DNA of 58,383 nucleotides from Anaerolineae bacterium (GTDB taxonomy: Bacteria; Chloroflexota; Anaerolineae; Aggregatilineales; Phototrophicaceae): assembly GCA_013360465.1 (NCBI GenBank), contig JABWBO010000047.1, positions 1 to 58,383 of the forward strand, in the 5' to 3' direction. Each line of letters starts with the position of its first letter. The stretch's first letter is position 1. The notes beneath the pieces are model-generated. The model was not told where the DNA came from and made no database searches. It was given only the letters and a program-made list of their open reading frames with translations. Made by a program: the position numbers and the translations under genes. Below are positions 1-8,852 of the stretch, in pieces.

Positions 1-150
1 GTAGGCATCGGCATCATGTACATGGGATCGAGCTGGCCGATCATCTCGGATTGGAAGCGCGACAATCCGAAAGCCGCCAATCAGGTCGTCATCGGTCTCC
101 TGTTCGTCGTCTTCGCCTCGTCCGTCACCGCGCTGATCTCCTTCACCTAA
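1..150 (+). CDS. Partial small membrane protein, VirB2/pilin-like (3' end only)
   Basis: The window opens inside a reading frame that ends with TAA at 148-150. The visible 49 residues hold a polar stretch (SDWKRDNPKAANQ) followed by a hydrophobic helix (VVIGLLFVVFASSVTALI) and a two-residue tail. The short upstream part is also hydrophobic (VGIGIMYMG). Two hydrophobic segments separated by a short charged loop, placed directly before PrgI-like and VirB4 genes, is the usual arrangement of a VirB2/TrbC-type pilin or a small T4SS membrane subunit. The start lies outside the window, so the family cannot be confirmed. It is probably the upstream member of the same operon, 66 bp before the next start. 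Confidence 0.5.
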   Translation, partial: VGIGIMYMGSSWPIISDWKRDNPKAANQVVIGLLFVVFASSVTALISFT

Positions 151-215
151 ATCGCCGTGTCCGCCAGCGCGGGGGTAGCTGTCTGCCTCCGCGCCGTTTT
201 GTATGGAGAGACTGC

Positions 216-704
216 ATGGCAGCAGACTTCAAATCGCACATCCTCAGCCGGGATGAGAAAGGCTTCGGCGGCATCCCGTTCAAGCGCCTGTTGTTCGGCG
301 GGATCGCGGGCGGGTTCACGTACACCGTGTGCCGCTTCGTCCTGCCGGACATCGCCATACCGGTCGGCATTGTCGTGGCGATCCTGCTAATTGCGCTGAC
401 CGCGCCGCGCGGCGGGCTGCCGCTGTGGATGCGCCTGTGGCTCAACCTGCGCGGCGCGATCCTGCTTGCGGCGGCTGAAAATCCTGTCGGGATGGCGGCG
501 GAAGTAGCGAAGCTGCTGTCCCTGCCAACCGATGCCGCCTTGCTGGATGGTCACCGTCTGTTCGCGCCGCCTGCCGGATTGGTCGAGGTCGATCTATCGG
601 AGTGGGTGACGTTCGCTCGTGCTCGTGACTTGGATCGGGGCGATGGGCTGGTGTTTGTCGGTTCGCCTTTACAAGGTTCACCACTGGAAGAGGAGGCGCT
701 GTGA
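216..704 (+). CDS. PrgI/VirB3-like T4SS inner-membrane protein
   Basis: A 162-aa protein. Start chosen at ATG 216 because GGAGAG lies 5 bp upstream; longer in-frame starts run into the preceding coding region. Residues about 5-20 (HILSRDEKGFGGIPFKRLLF) match the charged lead-in typical of PrgI-family proteins. Two adjoining hydrophobic segments at about 24-42 and 45-64 follow, then a soluble tail of about 95 residues. PrgI/VirB3-type proteins sit in the inner membrane and partner VirB4. Here the stop overlaps the GTG start of virB4 (GTGA, 701-704), which suggests translational coupling. The C-terminal extension is longer than in a minimal PrgI. The assignment rests on topology, lead-in motif and position. 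Confidence 0.65.
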   Translation: MAADFKSHILSRDEKGFGGIPFKRLLFGGIAGGFTYTVCRFVLPDIAIPVGIVVAILLIALTAPRGGLPLWMRLWLNLRGAILLAAAENPVGMAAEVAKLLSLPTDAALLDGHRLFAPPAGLVEVDLSEWVTFARARDLDRGDGLVFVGSPLQGSPLEEEAL

Positions 705-2815
705 CGAGTGTTCGCACGTTTCTGATCGAACCGTTCGACATCATGCTGCACGCGACTGAAGAGGGTGTCTCCGCACTGCAAGCCCGCTTTTCGACGTGGC
801 TGCGCACGCTGTCCGGTGAGGCGCGCTTCCTGTGCTGGCAGATGCCCGCCACGCTCGATGCCAAGATCGCGGCGCTCGATCAGGCAGAAATCCAGACTGA
901 CGACGAACAGCGGCGCGACCTGCTGATCGAATACCGCCGCGAGTACGAGCGCATGAACGCCGGCGCGGAGTATCAGCGCGCTTTGTGCGGAATGGTGCTG
1001 TGGAATGACCAGAATCCGCGTGCCATCGCGGGCGGGCTGTCGTCCGCCTTCGATACGCCCGTGACCGAGGGCGCGTTTCCGGCGCTGTTTGAGGGGCAGT
1101 ATGAACTGCGGGATCGCCCGTTCTGGCATCTCGCGCCGTCCGGTCGTCCCGGCGGTCGTCCCTATTGGGCGGTGCTGACCAGCTACGAATTCGCGCCGGC
1201 GACGTGGAATTTCTTCCGCCCGCTCCCGCCGCTGCTCCGGCTCAATTTCCCGCTGGCGCTGGCGGTGGACATTCCCAAGACGTATGACCGCAATGCCGCC
1301 ATCGACGCGATTGAAAGCATCATTCAGGCGTATCAGGTGCATCTGGCAGGCGTGCGCGGCGAAGACTCGCGGTCGGTGCAGCGCGTCGCCGACTGCCGCC
1401 GGGCTTTACAAGAGATCAACAACGGCGATGCCCTGCACTTGGTGCAGGTCGCGGTTGCCGTTGCAGCGGACGATCTGGAGACGCTGAAAGAGCGCGTTGC
1501 AGCCGTCATCAATGAGACGCGGGCATGGTTCAGCCTGCGTCAGGAAGTGGGTGAACTGCTGTCGCGGGCGGTCGAGTTCTTCACCGCGCACCGCACGAAG
1601 GACATCAACCTGCCGACCACGACATGGCCGGTCACCTCGCGCGAACTGGCACTGATGCTCGCGCCGCTCGGCTACCGCAAGCTCTCGACGACGGACGGGG
1701 TGCTGCGCGGCGAAGCGGTCGGCGGCGCGTATCCGGTCTTTCACAACTCATGGCGCGATAAACGCGCCACCCATGAAGTCTGGGTGGGGCAGTCGGGCTA
1801 CGGCAAAACGTTCGCGCTCAACTGCTATCTGACCCGCGAATACGCCGAAAACGGCATCTCATTCGACTTCTTGGAACCGATGGGACATGGGCGGCACATC
1901 GCCGATGCTTTCGGGCTGCCGTGGTATGTACTGAGCGCGAAGGCGACCAAGCTCAACCCGCAGGATGTGATGTTCCCGACGCTGCTGGAACAGGTCAGTC
2001 ACACCACGCGCCTCTATGAGACCGTGTTGGGGCGGCAGCTTTCGGGTGGGCAGCGTGAGAACCTCGAACGCGGGCTGCTCGGCGAAGCACTGGAGACGCT
2101 GTATCGCGGCTTCCCTGATCTCAGTCAGGTCACGCCTGATCTCGCACCGACGTGTGAGACGGTGTGCGATGTGCTGTCGAACTTGGGCGCTAAGCCCGCC
2201 ATGCAGGGGATTGCCCGTGACCTCGCTGACGAGATCGCCGGGCTGTGTACCGGATCGGGACCGTGGTCGGCATTTCTCAACGGGACGACCAACGTCGATC
2301 TGACGCGCGGGGGACGTGGCTGGATCAGTCCGCGTGTTTTCTCCTTCCACGAACTGGAAGGCGATCCGATCCTGCAAGCGCTGGCGTACACGCAGGTTTT
2401 GAGCGCGATCCGGCGCGACAGCCTGATCGATGAACAGCCCCGCATCATCGCCGTCGATGAGGTCTATCGGCTGATGCGCCATCCGTCGCTGTTGGATTTC
2501 CTGATCGAGGCGGCAAAGACGTTCCGAACACGCCGATCGAAATTAATCTCCGTCGATCAACAAATGTCTGTGTTCCTTGAGGGGAAAGCCCGCCTGATCT
2601 TCGAGAACTGCCCGATCCGCGTGATTTTCTCGCAGCGGCAGGGCATGAACGTGTTCCGTGACGATGCCGCTTTTGCCCACTTCAACCAGCAGCACCGCGA
2701 CATCATCGCGCAGCTGCCGCGCTTCCATTTCGTCCTTGATATACAGGAGGAAGGACTTTTTTACCTATTTGGAAAATCCAGCCCGGGCGAGCTGGCGCGT
2801 TTCCGCACGACGTGA
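701..2815 (+). CDS. virB4: VirB4-type conjugation ATPase
   Basis: A 704-aa protein starting at GTG 701, preceded by AGGAGG at 691-696. The Walker A motif GQSGYGKT is at residues 363-370 and the Walker B segment IIAVDEVY at about 582-589. The C-terminal region has the arrangement typical of VirB4/TraC/TrbE ATPases, including a Gln/Arg-rich segment (FSQRQGMN) before the end. The N-terminal about 300 residues correspond to the VirB4 N-domain that docks to the membrane subunits. The protein powers substrate transfer and pilus biogenesis at the inner membrane. It overlaps the PrgI-like gene by 4 bp. Length and motif order are normal for the family and I see no damage. Function is assigned with good confidence; the subfamily is not. 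Confidence 0.9.
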   Translation: MTSVRTFLIEPFDIMLHATEEGVSALQARFSTWLRTLSGEARFLCWQMPATLDAKIAALDQAEIQTDDEQRRDLLIEYRREYERMNAGAEYQRALCGMVLWNDQNPRAIAGGLSSAFDTPVTEGAFPALFEGQYELRDRPFWHLAPSGRPGGRPYWAVLTSYEFAPATWNFFRPLPPLLRLNFPLALAVDIPKTYDRNAAIDAIESIIQAYQVHLAGVRGEDSRSVQRVADCRRALQEINNGDALHLVQVAVAVAADDLETLKERVAAVINETRAWFSLRQEVGELLSRAVEFFTAHRTKDINLPTTTWPVTSRELALMLAPLGYRKLSTTDGVLRGEAVGGAYPVFHNSWRDKRATHEVWVGQSGYGKTFALNCYLTREYAENGISFDFLEPMGHGRHIADAFGLPWYVLSAKATKLNPQDVMFPTLLEQVSHTTRLYETVLGRQLSGGQRENLERGLLGEALETLYRGFPDLSQVTPDLAPTCETVCDVLSNLGAKPAMQGIARDLADEIAGLCTGSGPWSAFLNGTTNVDLTRGGRGWISPRVFSFHELEGDPILQALAYTQVLSAIRRDSLIDEQPRIIAVDEVYRLMRHPSLLDFLIEAAKTFRTRRSKLISVDQQMSVFLEGKARLIFENCPIRVIFSQRQGMNVFRDDAAFAHFNQQHRDIIAQLPRFHFVLDIQEEGLFYLFGKSSPGELARFRTT

Positions 2816-2841
2816 TCGCAAGTTGAGGGAGGAGAGATGAC

Positions 2842-3063
2842 ATGCCGGCGAAAAACGCGGCGAGTGCGCCGTGGCAAGACCTCGAAAAGCAGGCGTACCA
2901 CGCCTACCGCGAGTGGCCGATCTGGCTGGCACTGCGCGAGCGGGAACTTGCCGAACGTGGGGCTGCCGCGCGAGCGGACAAGCGCCCGCCGCAAACTGCG
3001 ACTGCTGCTGAAAGAACTGAACGCCCGCCGTCTGGCGCGGTTGGAAAGGAAACTGCTGAATGA
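2842..3063 (+). CDS. Small unknown protein in the transfer operon
   Basis: A 73-aa frame starting at ATG 2842 with GGGAGGAGAG upstream. Its stop overlaps the ATG of the next gene (ATGA, 3060-3063). The first about 40 residues (WQDLEKQAYHAYREWPIWLA and on) look like a real amphipathic helical protein, whereas the last about 30 are low-complexity Thr/Pro/Glu. A second ATG at 2837 opens another frame to 3109, whose later part is a convincing basic helix (KLRLLLKELNARRLARLERK). The natural product may therefore join the N-terminal half of one frame to the C-terminal half of the other, by a single-base error or a frameshift near 2970-3000. No family recognised. Confidence 0.4.
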   Translation: MPAKNAASAPWQDLEKQAYHAYREWPIWLALRERELAERGAAARADKRPPQTATAAERTERPPSGAVGKETAE

Positions 3064-4721
3064 AACTCGTGATCGTCGAAACGCCCGCGCAGGCGAAACG
3101 GTTGAGTGATGCGCTCGGTGAGGGTTGGCGCGTCGAACCGTGCTCCGGCATGGTGCGCGACCTGCCCGCTGACCAACTGGGTATCGATCTGGCGGCGGAT
3201 TTCCGCCCGTCCTTCGTCGTTGTGCCGGGCAAAGGCAATCTCATCCGCCGCTTGATGAAGGCGCTGCGCGACTGTGAAGCGGTCTACGCGGCGACGCCGC
3301 CCACCCGTGAGGGCGAAGCGCTGGCGTGGCATGTGCTGGCGCTTTCGCCAGATATGAAGGACAAGTCCGTTTATCGCGTGACGCTGACTGCGCTCACGCC
3401 CGACGCGATCCGCGCTGCTTTCGCTGCACCGCGTCCGCTGGATATGAAGCTGATTGAGGCATACGCGGCGGAACGTACCTTCTCGCGGTTGGTGGGATGG
3501 AGCATAAACGCATCAGCACGCCAAGCGCTTGATTTCAAGACCGCCTTGACGGTGGATGGGATGGTCGCGCTGCGCCTGCTTGCTGAGGGCGAAGCGCACA
3601 TCGGCGCGTTCACGTCCGAAACGCGCTGGAGGGCAAGTGTGTCGTTCATGTCCGATGGCATTCCATTCACTGCCAATGTGCTGAACGCCAAAGGCACGGC
3701 GTTGGCGATTCGCACGGCGGAACAGGTGGGTCAGCTTGAGGCACTGCTCAAGGGCGGGCATTTCTGGGTAGACAAAACCGGGCAGACGCTCAAAACGCAG
3801 CCTGCGCCCACTCCACTCACGCTGCACGGCTTGATCGAGATCACGGCGCGTGACCTTGCTCTCACCCCAGAACACACGCTGGCGCTGATCGCCACACTCT
3901 ATGACGCGGGTTGGATCAGTGACCCGGATGCCATCGCACCGCCCGCCCTGCACGAAGCGGCGCAGGCATACATTAGGCGCGAGTTCGGCACGGAATATTT
4001 GGCGGCAGAACCGAATATCACCGCCGGAATCGCGCCTGCTGACGTGAGCCGCCTCCCGGAAGCACTGCCGGGGGATGGCGCGGCGGTCTATGCGCTCATC
4101 TGGAAGCACTTCATCGCTGCGCACATGCCGCCCGCGCAGGACAAACTGATGGGCGCGCGGATTCTCGTTGGTGCAGCGAAGGACAAGCCCTATCCGCTCG
4201 AACTGCGGGCGATGGCGGCGCTGCTCTACTTCGATGGCTGGCGGCGCGTGCTGCTGTCCGATCGTCAAGACGCGGTACTGCCGGTTTTGCCACAGGGAAC
4301 AGCTTTGCTACCCACCAGCATCACGGTTGAAGCGGCGACGAGTGAACCGCCCATGCTCTTCAGCGAAGCGGCACTGATCGGCGCGCTGGTGGAGTGCGGT
4401 GTCAACGTGCCCGCTGCGGTCGCTGCGCTGAGTGGACTGCGTGCGGCAGGATATGTGGATGGCGAAATCTCACTGAGCCTGACCGAAGTGGGGCAGACGG
4501 TCGTGGCGTATCTGCTGGCGAACTTTGATGAACTGACTGCCCCCGCTTTTGCCCGTGAGTGGGCTGCCGATCTTGAGCACATCGCATCGGGTGAGCGTCA
4601 GCGGGTCGAGGTGCTGCACGCCTTCTGGTCGCGCTTCGGAGGGGTATTGCGTCCTGCGCGTGCCGTCCGTGCAGCGGCGGAGCACAAGCCCATCGTCCTG
4701 CGTCCAGCGGAGGAGGTCTAG
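3060..4721 (+). CDS. Topoisomerase IA-like protein lacking catalytic residues
   Basis: A 553-aa protein whose first about 170 residues follow the type IA topoisomerase pattern. It opens LVIVETPAQAK (TOPRIM Glu at residue 7), then MVRDLP, and then YAATPPTREGEALAWH at 76-91. In active enzymes this last segment reads ATDPDREGEAIAWH, so the DxD pair is replaced by P and T. The region expected to hold the catalytic tyrosine (GYITYPRTD in active enzymes) reads AGWISDPDA at 283-291, with Asp in place of Tyr and no Arg. The protein is therefore probably unable to cleave DNA and may act as a DNA-binding or structural factor in transfer. It overlaps the preceding small gene by 4 bp and lies 3 bp before the next gene. 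The C-terminal about 200 residues are unassigned. Confidence 0.7.
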   Translation: MKLVIVETPAQAKRLSDALGEGWRVEPCSGMVRDLPADQLGIDLAADFRPSFVVVPGKGNLIRRLMKALRDCEAVYAATPPTREGEALAWHVLALSPDMKDKSVYRVTLTALTPDAIRAAFAAPRPLDMKLIEAYAAERTFSRLVGWSINASARQALDFKTALTVDGMVALRLLAEGEAHIGAFTSETRWRASVSFMSDGIPFTANVLNAKGTALAIRTAEQVGQLEALLKGGHFWVDKTGQTLKTQPAPTPLTLHGLIEITARDLALTPEHTLALIATLYDAGWISDPDAIAPPALHEAAQAYIRREFGTEYLAAEPNITAGIAPADVSRLPEALPGDGAAVYALIWKHFIAAHMPPAQDKLMGARILVGAAKDKPYPLELRAMAALLYFDGWRRVLLSDRQDAVLPVLPQGTALLPTSITVEAATSEPPMLFSEAALIGALVECGVNVPAAVAALSGLRAAGYVDGEISLSLTEVGQTVVAYLLANFDELTAPAFAREWAADLEHIASGERQRVEVLHAFWSRFGGVLRPARAVRAAAEHKPIVLRPAEEV

Positions 4722-4724
4722 CTC

Positions 4725-5822
4725 ATGTCGAACCTGCCATCGCCGCACTGGGACGAACTGCCGCCCCCGCCCGATCTCGATTTCTCGATGCCGGACGATC
4801 CCTTTCCCGATGAATTGTTCGGCGGGGACACTTACGACTACCTGCCGGACGACGACCCGTTCGAACCATTTAGTCCGCCTGACTTGGAAGAAGTTGGCGC
4901 ACCGACTGCGGCGGCTGCGACTTTTGACAGTGACGACGGCTGGGGCTGGCACGACGCGGCACTCATCGCCGTCGGACGGGTGCTGCCGGATGGCGAAACC
5001 GAGCAGTACAGCATCGGCGCAGTTGATCTGTACGCCAATGCCCACACCGGCGATCTGGGCGGCAGCTATCTCGAAATTGGCACGTTCGATGACATCGACG
5101 AAGCCGCCGCCTACTACCACGAACTGAACGGGGACATCCACACGCAGGGGCTGCTCCCGTTTCAACTGGTCGATTACGCGACTGAGCGAGCGGCGGAGCG
5201 TGCCGCTGAACGCGGTGACCAAGCTCCGCAGTGGCGTGCTGCGGGTGATGTGGAGTACGCCGCCTACGAGGAAATGCAGTCGCTTGATGAACCGTCTGCG
5301 CCCGATCTGCCGCCGGACGATCTCGATCTGGAAGCGCTGTTCGTGAAACCGGAGCCTGTTCACGATGTGGCGAATAGCGCTGACGCGGCAACCTTCAGGG
5401 CGCTGCGCGACATCGGCATTGATGCCAATGGCTTCGACCCGGAAACTGATCCGCCGCCCTTCATCGATCCCGATACTGGCACGGCGTACTGGATCGGCGT
5501 GTTTCAGCCGGACAAGGGCGACCCCGACAACGCCGTGACCAGCATCCTCTCGCTTGGACGCGATCCGGACACGGGCGAAGTCGAGGCGCAGCTTGCACCG
5601 GTCGTGCCGGGCGATTGGAACAAGGCATACGGCGCGGCGGAATACCTGCTCGGCGTGGTTGAGAAAGGCGGCATTGAGCGGGCGTTTGAAGCGGCGGAAG
5701 GCATGGCGCTCGCCGCCGATCAGCGTGACCTGTGGGAACGCGAGCGCGGCATCCCACTCGAACCCGATGCAGCGCAGGACTTGGCGGAGTATACCCGTGA
5801 CCAGTGGGAGATTGACCTATGA
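4725..5822 (+). CDS. Acidic repeat-family protein of unknown function (short paralogue)
   Basis: A 365-aa, strongly acidic, Pro/Asp-rich protein with GGAGGAGG upstream of ATG 4725. The N-terminal about 55 residues are low complexity (many DDP, PPP, PDD). Two globular-looking segments of similar style follow at about 67-155 (GWGWHDAALIAVGRVLPDGE and on) and 215-310 (AYWIGVFQPDKGDPDNA and on). The segment EKGGIERAFEAAEGMALA near residue 310 matches a motif repeated twice in the larger protein at 6039-7904, so the two genes are related. There is no signal peptide or membrane helix. Its stop overlaps the start of the next gene (ATGA, 5819-5822). No known family recognised; it is probably a cytoplasmic accessory protein of the transfer module. 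Confidence 0.6.
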   Translation: MSNLPSPHWDELPPPPDLDFSMPDDPFPDELFGGDTYDYLPDDDPFEPFSPPDLEEVGAPTAAAATFDSDDGWGWHDAALIAVGRVLPDGETEQYSIGAVDLYANAHTGDLGGSYLEIGTFDDIDEAAAYYHELNGDIHTQGLLPFQLVDYATERAAERAAERGDQAPQWRAAGDVEYAAYEEMQSLDEPSAPDLPPDDLDLEALFVKPEPVHDVANSADAATFRALRDIGIDANGFDPETDPPPFIDPDTGTAYWIGVFQPDKGDPDNAVTSILSLGRDPDTGEVEAQLAPVVPGDWNKAYGAAEYLLGVVEKGGIERAFEAAEGMALAADQRDLWERERGIPLEPDAAQDLAEYTRDQWEIDL

Positions 5823-6052
5823 GCGACACCTCCAAGAGTTTCTCCCTGCGGTTGTCGCCAGAAGATCACCTCCGGCTCGAACAGGTGGCAGCACGCTTTG
5901 CGCTGGATCGCACCGGCGTGCTGCGCCTGCTCATCCGTCGGGCAGCGGTCGGGTTGGCAGCCGATGGACGCTTCACCACTGTCGAACGTGGGCGCGCCGG
6001 GCGTGAATTCCCGGTGCGCTTAATCGAAAGGGGAGTTGATGACCGACTCTAA
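5819..6052 (+). CDS. Ribbon-helix-helix (CopG/Arc-type) DNA-binding protein
   Basis: A 77-aa basic protein. The opening KSFSLRLSPEDHLRLEQVAA has the beta-strand-then-helix pattern of ribbon-helix-helix regulators (alternating residues in the strand, SPE helix cap), followed by RFALDRTGVLRLLIRRAAVG as second helix. Such proteins bind operator DNA as dimers and often autoregulate plasmid operons or act in relaxosomes. Start and stop are translationally coupled to neighbours: it overlaps the upstream gene by 4 bp and the following gene by 14 bp. The C-terminal 25 residues are unassigned. The location between two related acidic proteins suggests it regulates this operon, but no operator was identified. 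Confidence 0.65.
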   Translation: MSDTSKSFSLRLSPEDHLRLEQVAARFALDRTGVLRLLIRRAAVGLAADGRFTTVERGRAGREFPVRLIERGVDDRL

Positions 6053-7904
6053 TCGCGTGACCGAGCATCCCGATTGGGATGTGTATGACGATTTCACCGG
6101 CGCGGAGCCGCCGCACGCTCTGCGTGATCCGGCGCTGCCCGTGACGCTTTATGACACGCTCGTGCCGCTCGATCACGAGGAACAGTACGTCCCGAACCAT
6201 CTGGACGCGGAGGGAACGGTGCATTTCTTTGCGGCGGTCGATGTCTCGAACGAGCCAGACGGCGGCGATCTGGCGCACGAGCTGCGCTACTTCCGCGCCG
6301 CGCAGACCGACGATGGGCGGCTGGTGCATGACGCGCACCCCGTTATGCCGCTGGACAGCCGGGGCGACTATTCCTTTCCGCGTCAGACGCTCGAAACCAT
6401 GCTGATGGACGGTGATCTCGACAACGCGCAGGAACTCGCCTACCAGACGGCGCGGTCGCATGGGCTGGCGTTCCCCGAACCGGAGGTGCTGCCGCCGCTC
6501 AACACGGGCGTGGACTATGCCTTTGAGGTCGGCGTGGGCGATGACGGCGATCCGGCGCTCGAAGCGGTCAAGCGCTGGCGCGAAGGCGCGCAGGATCGTG
6601 AAGCCCGCCAGCCAATCGCGCAGTACGGCATGAGCGAAGAAGCGGCACGCGATCAGGCGGAACTGGACGATGTGCGTGAAACGCGCGGGTTGGAAGCGGC
6701 GATGAATCTCGCCGAAAGCATGGCGGTATCAAGCGGCGCGCTCCACGATGGGCGCGACGATCCGCGCTTCTTCACCGACGGTCCGCCCGACCCGTTCACC
6801 ACCAACGCCGAGCGGGATCGGTCGCTGGATGAAGATACCCAGCGGCTTACGCCTGTCGAACCAGAGGCGGCGGTTGCCGCCTTCGAGAAGCAGTTTGAAG
6901 ATTCAGCGTACCGGCTGCTCCAGCCAGTCGATCCAACAGTCAACTACTCATTCGAGGTCATGGCGGCTGATCCATGGACGCTGGAACTGACCGCCGACAA
7001 GTGGTGGCTGGAAACGAATGGGCACGTCGGTCACGAAGGGCAGACGCTCAAGACCTACTCAATGGAATCGTATGAGTGGGAACGCGAGATCGAGCGCGAA
7101 ATCGCGGCGATGGATCGCGAGAACCTGCACCGTACTTATCAGGACGAGGGCTTGGAAACTGCCATGCGGCGGGCGGAGGGGATCGCGGTGGCAAACGGGG
7201 AACTGAACGCGGATCGCGCTGACGGGCGGTTGTTCACCGACGGTCCGACCGACCGCTTCACGACGGCGCGTGAGGCGGAACTGATGGGCTTGGACGATAC
7301 ACAGATGGGCGAACCGCTCCGCGACATCACTAACGACGAAACGGCGGAGATGCCGGGCGTTCGCGTGCCTGATTCGGATTCACCCGAGCCGGGAAGTTGG
7401 GACGAGCTGGTCGCGCAGCAGCGGGATCGCGTTGAACCGGAGTCTGACCCGCACTACTGGCAGATGCACTATCGTCCGGTCGAAACGCCGGAGGGTGAGC
7501 CACTCGGTACGGCGTTGTTCGTGACCGAATTCCCGCAGCTTCCGCCCGACTTCGACGACTACATTGAAGCGAACGGGATGGATGATTCGGTCTATCCGAC
7601 CGAGGCGCGCACACTGGAGATGGCACATTTCGCCAATGCCGATGATGCGCGCAATTTCGAGGCGGAGTTTCGCTCGTATCTGGTGCCGGGGTTGCTCGAC
7701 GGACCCGAACTCGCGCCGGAGGTGGCGAAGCTCGAAGGGTTGTCCGGTGAGTGGGAGGACATGGACTATCGCGGCATCGTGGACTACATGAGTGGTAACC
7801 GCACGGTTGTGAGTGAGGAAAGCGATTGGCATCTGCACAATCCGAACGCAGAGCGGGACGCAGAGGAGCAGTTTGAGAACCCGCAAAATGATATCGAGAT
7901 ATGA
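6039..7904 (+). CDS. Large acidic repeat protein of unknown function
   Basis: A 621-aa, very acidic protein. ATG 6039 is preferred over TTG 6036 because AAAGGGGAG lies just upstream. It contains two copies of a module of about 40 residues, at about 214-255 and 370-409. Both run GLE[AT]AM..AE..AV..G.L...R.D.R.FTDGP.D.FTT. Spacer segments containing N[YT].[FY]EV precede them. A single degenerate copy of the same module occurs in the paralogue at 4725-5822. No signal peptide, membrane segment or enzymatic motif was seen. It is the last gene of the + strand transfer operon. Possible roles include a DNA-mimic or anti-restriction protein, given the charge and plasmid context, but that is speculation. 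Confidence 0.6.
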   Translation: MTDSNRVTEHPDWDVYDDFTGAEPPHALRDPALPVTLYDTLVPLDHEEQYVPNHLDAEGTVHFFAAVDVSNEPDGGDLAHELRYFRAAQTDDGRLVHDAHPVMPLDSRGDYSFPRQTLETMLMDGDLDNAQELAYQTARSHGLAFPEPEVLPPLNTGVDYAFEVGVGDDGDPALEAVKRWREGAQDREARQPIAQYGMSEEAARDQAELDDVRETRGLEAAMNLAESMAVSSGALHDGRDDPRFFTDGPPDPFTTNAERDRSLDEDTQRLTPVEPEAAVAAFEKQFEDSAYRLLQPVDPTVNYSFEVMAADPWTLELTADKWWLETNGHVGHEGQTLKTYSMESYEWEREIEREIAAMDRENLHRTYQDEGLETAMRRAEGIAVANGELNADRADGRLFTDGPTDRFTTAREAELMGLDDTQMGEPLRDITNDETAEMPGVRVPDSDSPEPGSWDELVAQQRDRVEPESDPHYWQMHYRPVETPEGEPLGTALFVTEFPQLPPDFDDYIEANGMDDSVYPTEARTLEMAHFANADDARNFEAEFRSYLVPGLLDGPELAPEVAKLEGLSGEWEDMDYRGIVDYMSGNRTVVSEESDWHLHNPNAERDAEEQFENPQNDIEI

Positions 7905-8027
7905 GAATGAGTGCCCGGGTTATGCCGGGCATCTCGATTATTGTGATGATAGTAAATATTGGGAGATTCGCGTTTCTCCCCTGTATATAGAAATGAGTTA
8001 CTTAGCGCCTTTTGGGAGAAGACCGAA

Positions 8028-8777
8028 ATGGATACGGTACTGGCCTTGGCTTGGCGTGTTCAAGCTTCTAGCTTAGAGCGGTTCAGACGAAACTATTCGC
8101 TTTTATCAGAATTGTATTGTGGTATTTCGATTTATACCCCGCCCAATTGCGATCCGAACTTATTGCAACAACTGTCTTCATTTCCTAACGTCAAACTGAC
8201 AGAAGGAAGGCTTCAAGTTGAAAATCGGCGCTACTTTGCCTTACGTCAGGCACTCGAATTCGCATGTGCCTCCTATATGCACTATTGTGATGGTGATCAT
8301 GCCTTTGCGCGTATTGAGCAAAATCCCCAAGATTGGAAAGTCTCGCTGGAAACGCTGCACCATGCCGATTGCCTGATTATCGAACGTTCACCACATGTGT
8401 TAGAGTCATATCCACAAGCTCTAAAAACTACAGAACGAATCATCAATCTGGTAGGAACTTATCTCTTGGGCCAGTCGGTAGATTTGGGATCAGGTTCAAG
8501 AGGATTTAGTCGACGCGCTGTCGAACACTTAATAGTTCATGCTTCACCAAACACGCATGGCGTAGCAACGGATATGGAATGGCCGGTTTTGCTATCGAAA
8601 GCCGGTTTCACGATTAGCACCTATGAATCGGATGGCGCGATTTACGAGATCGAAAACGAGGATCACCGCCATCAACTAGAGAATGCAAATCAATGGTCAA
8701 AGCGTGTAGAACTGGCTCGCCTCATCATAGACGCTGGAATTCGGGCAGCTAATCGAAGCGATCTTCCCCTTATATAA
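8028..8777 (+). CDS. GT-A-fold glycosyltransferase-like protein
   Basis: A 249-aa protein. ATG 8028 is chosen because GGGAGAA lies 8 bp upstream; a longer frame from TTG 7959 has no ribosome site. Residues 86-91 read YCDGDH, the DxD metal-binding signature of GT-A glycosyltransferases, at the expected depth (about 90 residues). SGSRGFSRRAVEHL near 165-178 resembles the acceptor-side segment of family-2-like enzymes. There are no membrane helices. The gene is clearly more AT-rich than its neighbours on both sides and is bounded by about 120 bp upstream and 75 bp downstream of non-coding DNA, which suggests recent insertion as cargo. The sugar donor and acceptor cannot be deduced. It could instead be a nucleotidyl-diphospho-sugar-binding protein without transferase activity. 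Confidence 0.55.
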   Translation: MDTVLALAWRVQASSLERFRRNYSLLSELYCGISIYTPPNCDPNLLQQLSSFPNVKLTEGRLQVENRRYFALRQALEFACASYMHYCDGDHAFARIEQNPQDWKVSLETLHHADCLIIERSPHVLESYPQALKTTERIINLVGTYLLGQSVDLGSGSRGFSRRAVEHLIVHASPNTHGVATDMEWPVLLSKAGFTISTYESDGAIYEIENEDHRHQLENANQWSKRVELARLIIDAGIRAANRSDLPLI

Positions 8778-8852
8778 GCTTGATAGCCGAACGCATCACC
8801 TGAGAATTGCTTGATAACGGAGCATTCAGGGCAAAGTAGATCCGTGGTGACC

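Noticed and set aside
4470-5363. Long - strand open frame (297 codons) opposite the acidic protein gene
   Set aside because: Antisense shadow of high-GC coding; the + strand gene has ribosome sites and coupled starts, and the - strand product is arginine-rich without motifs.
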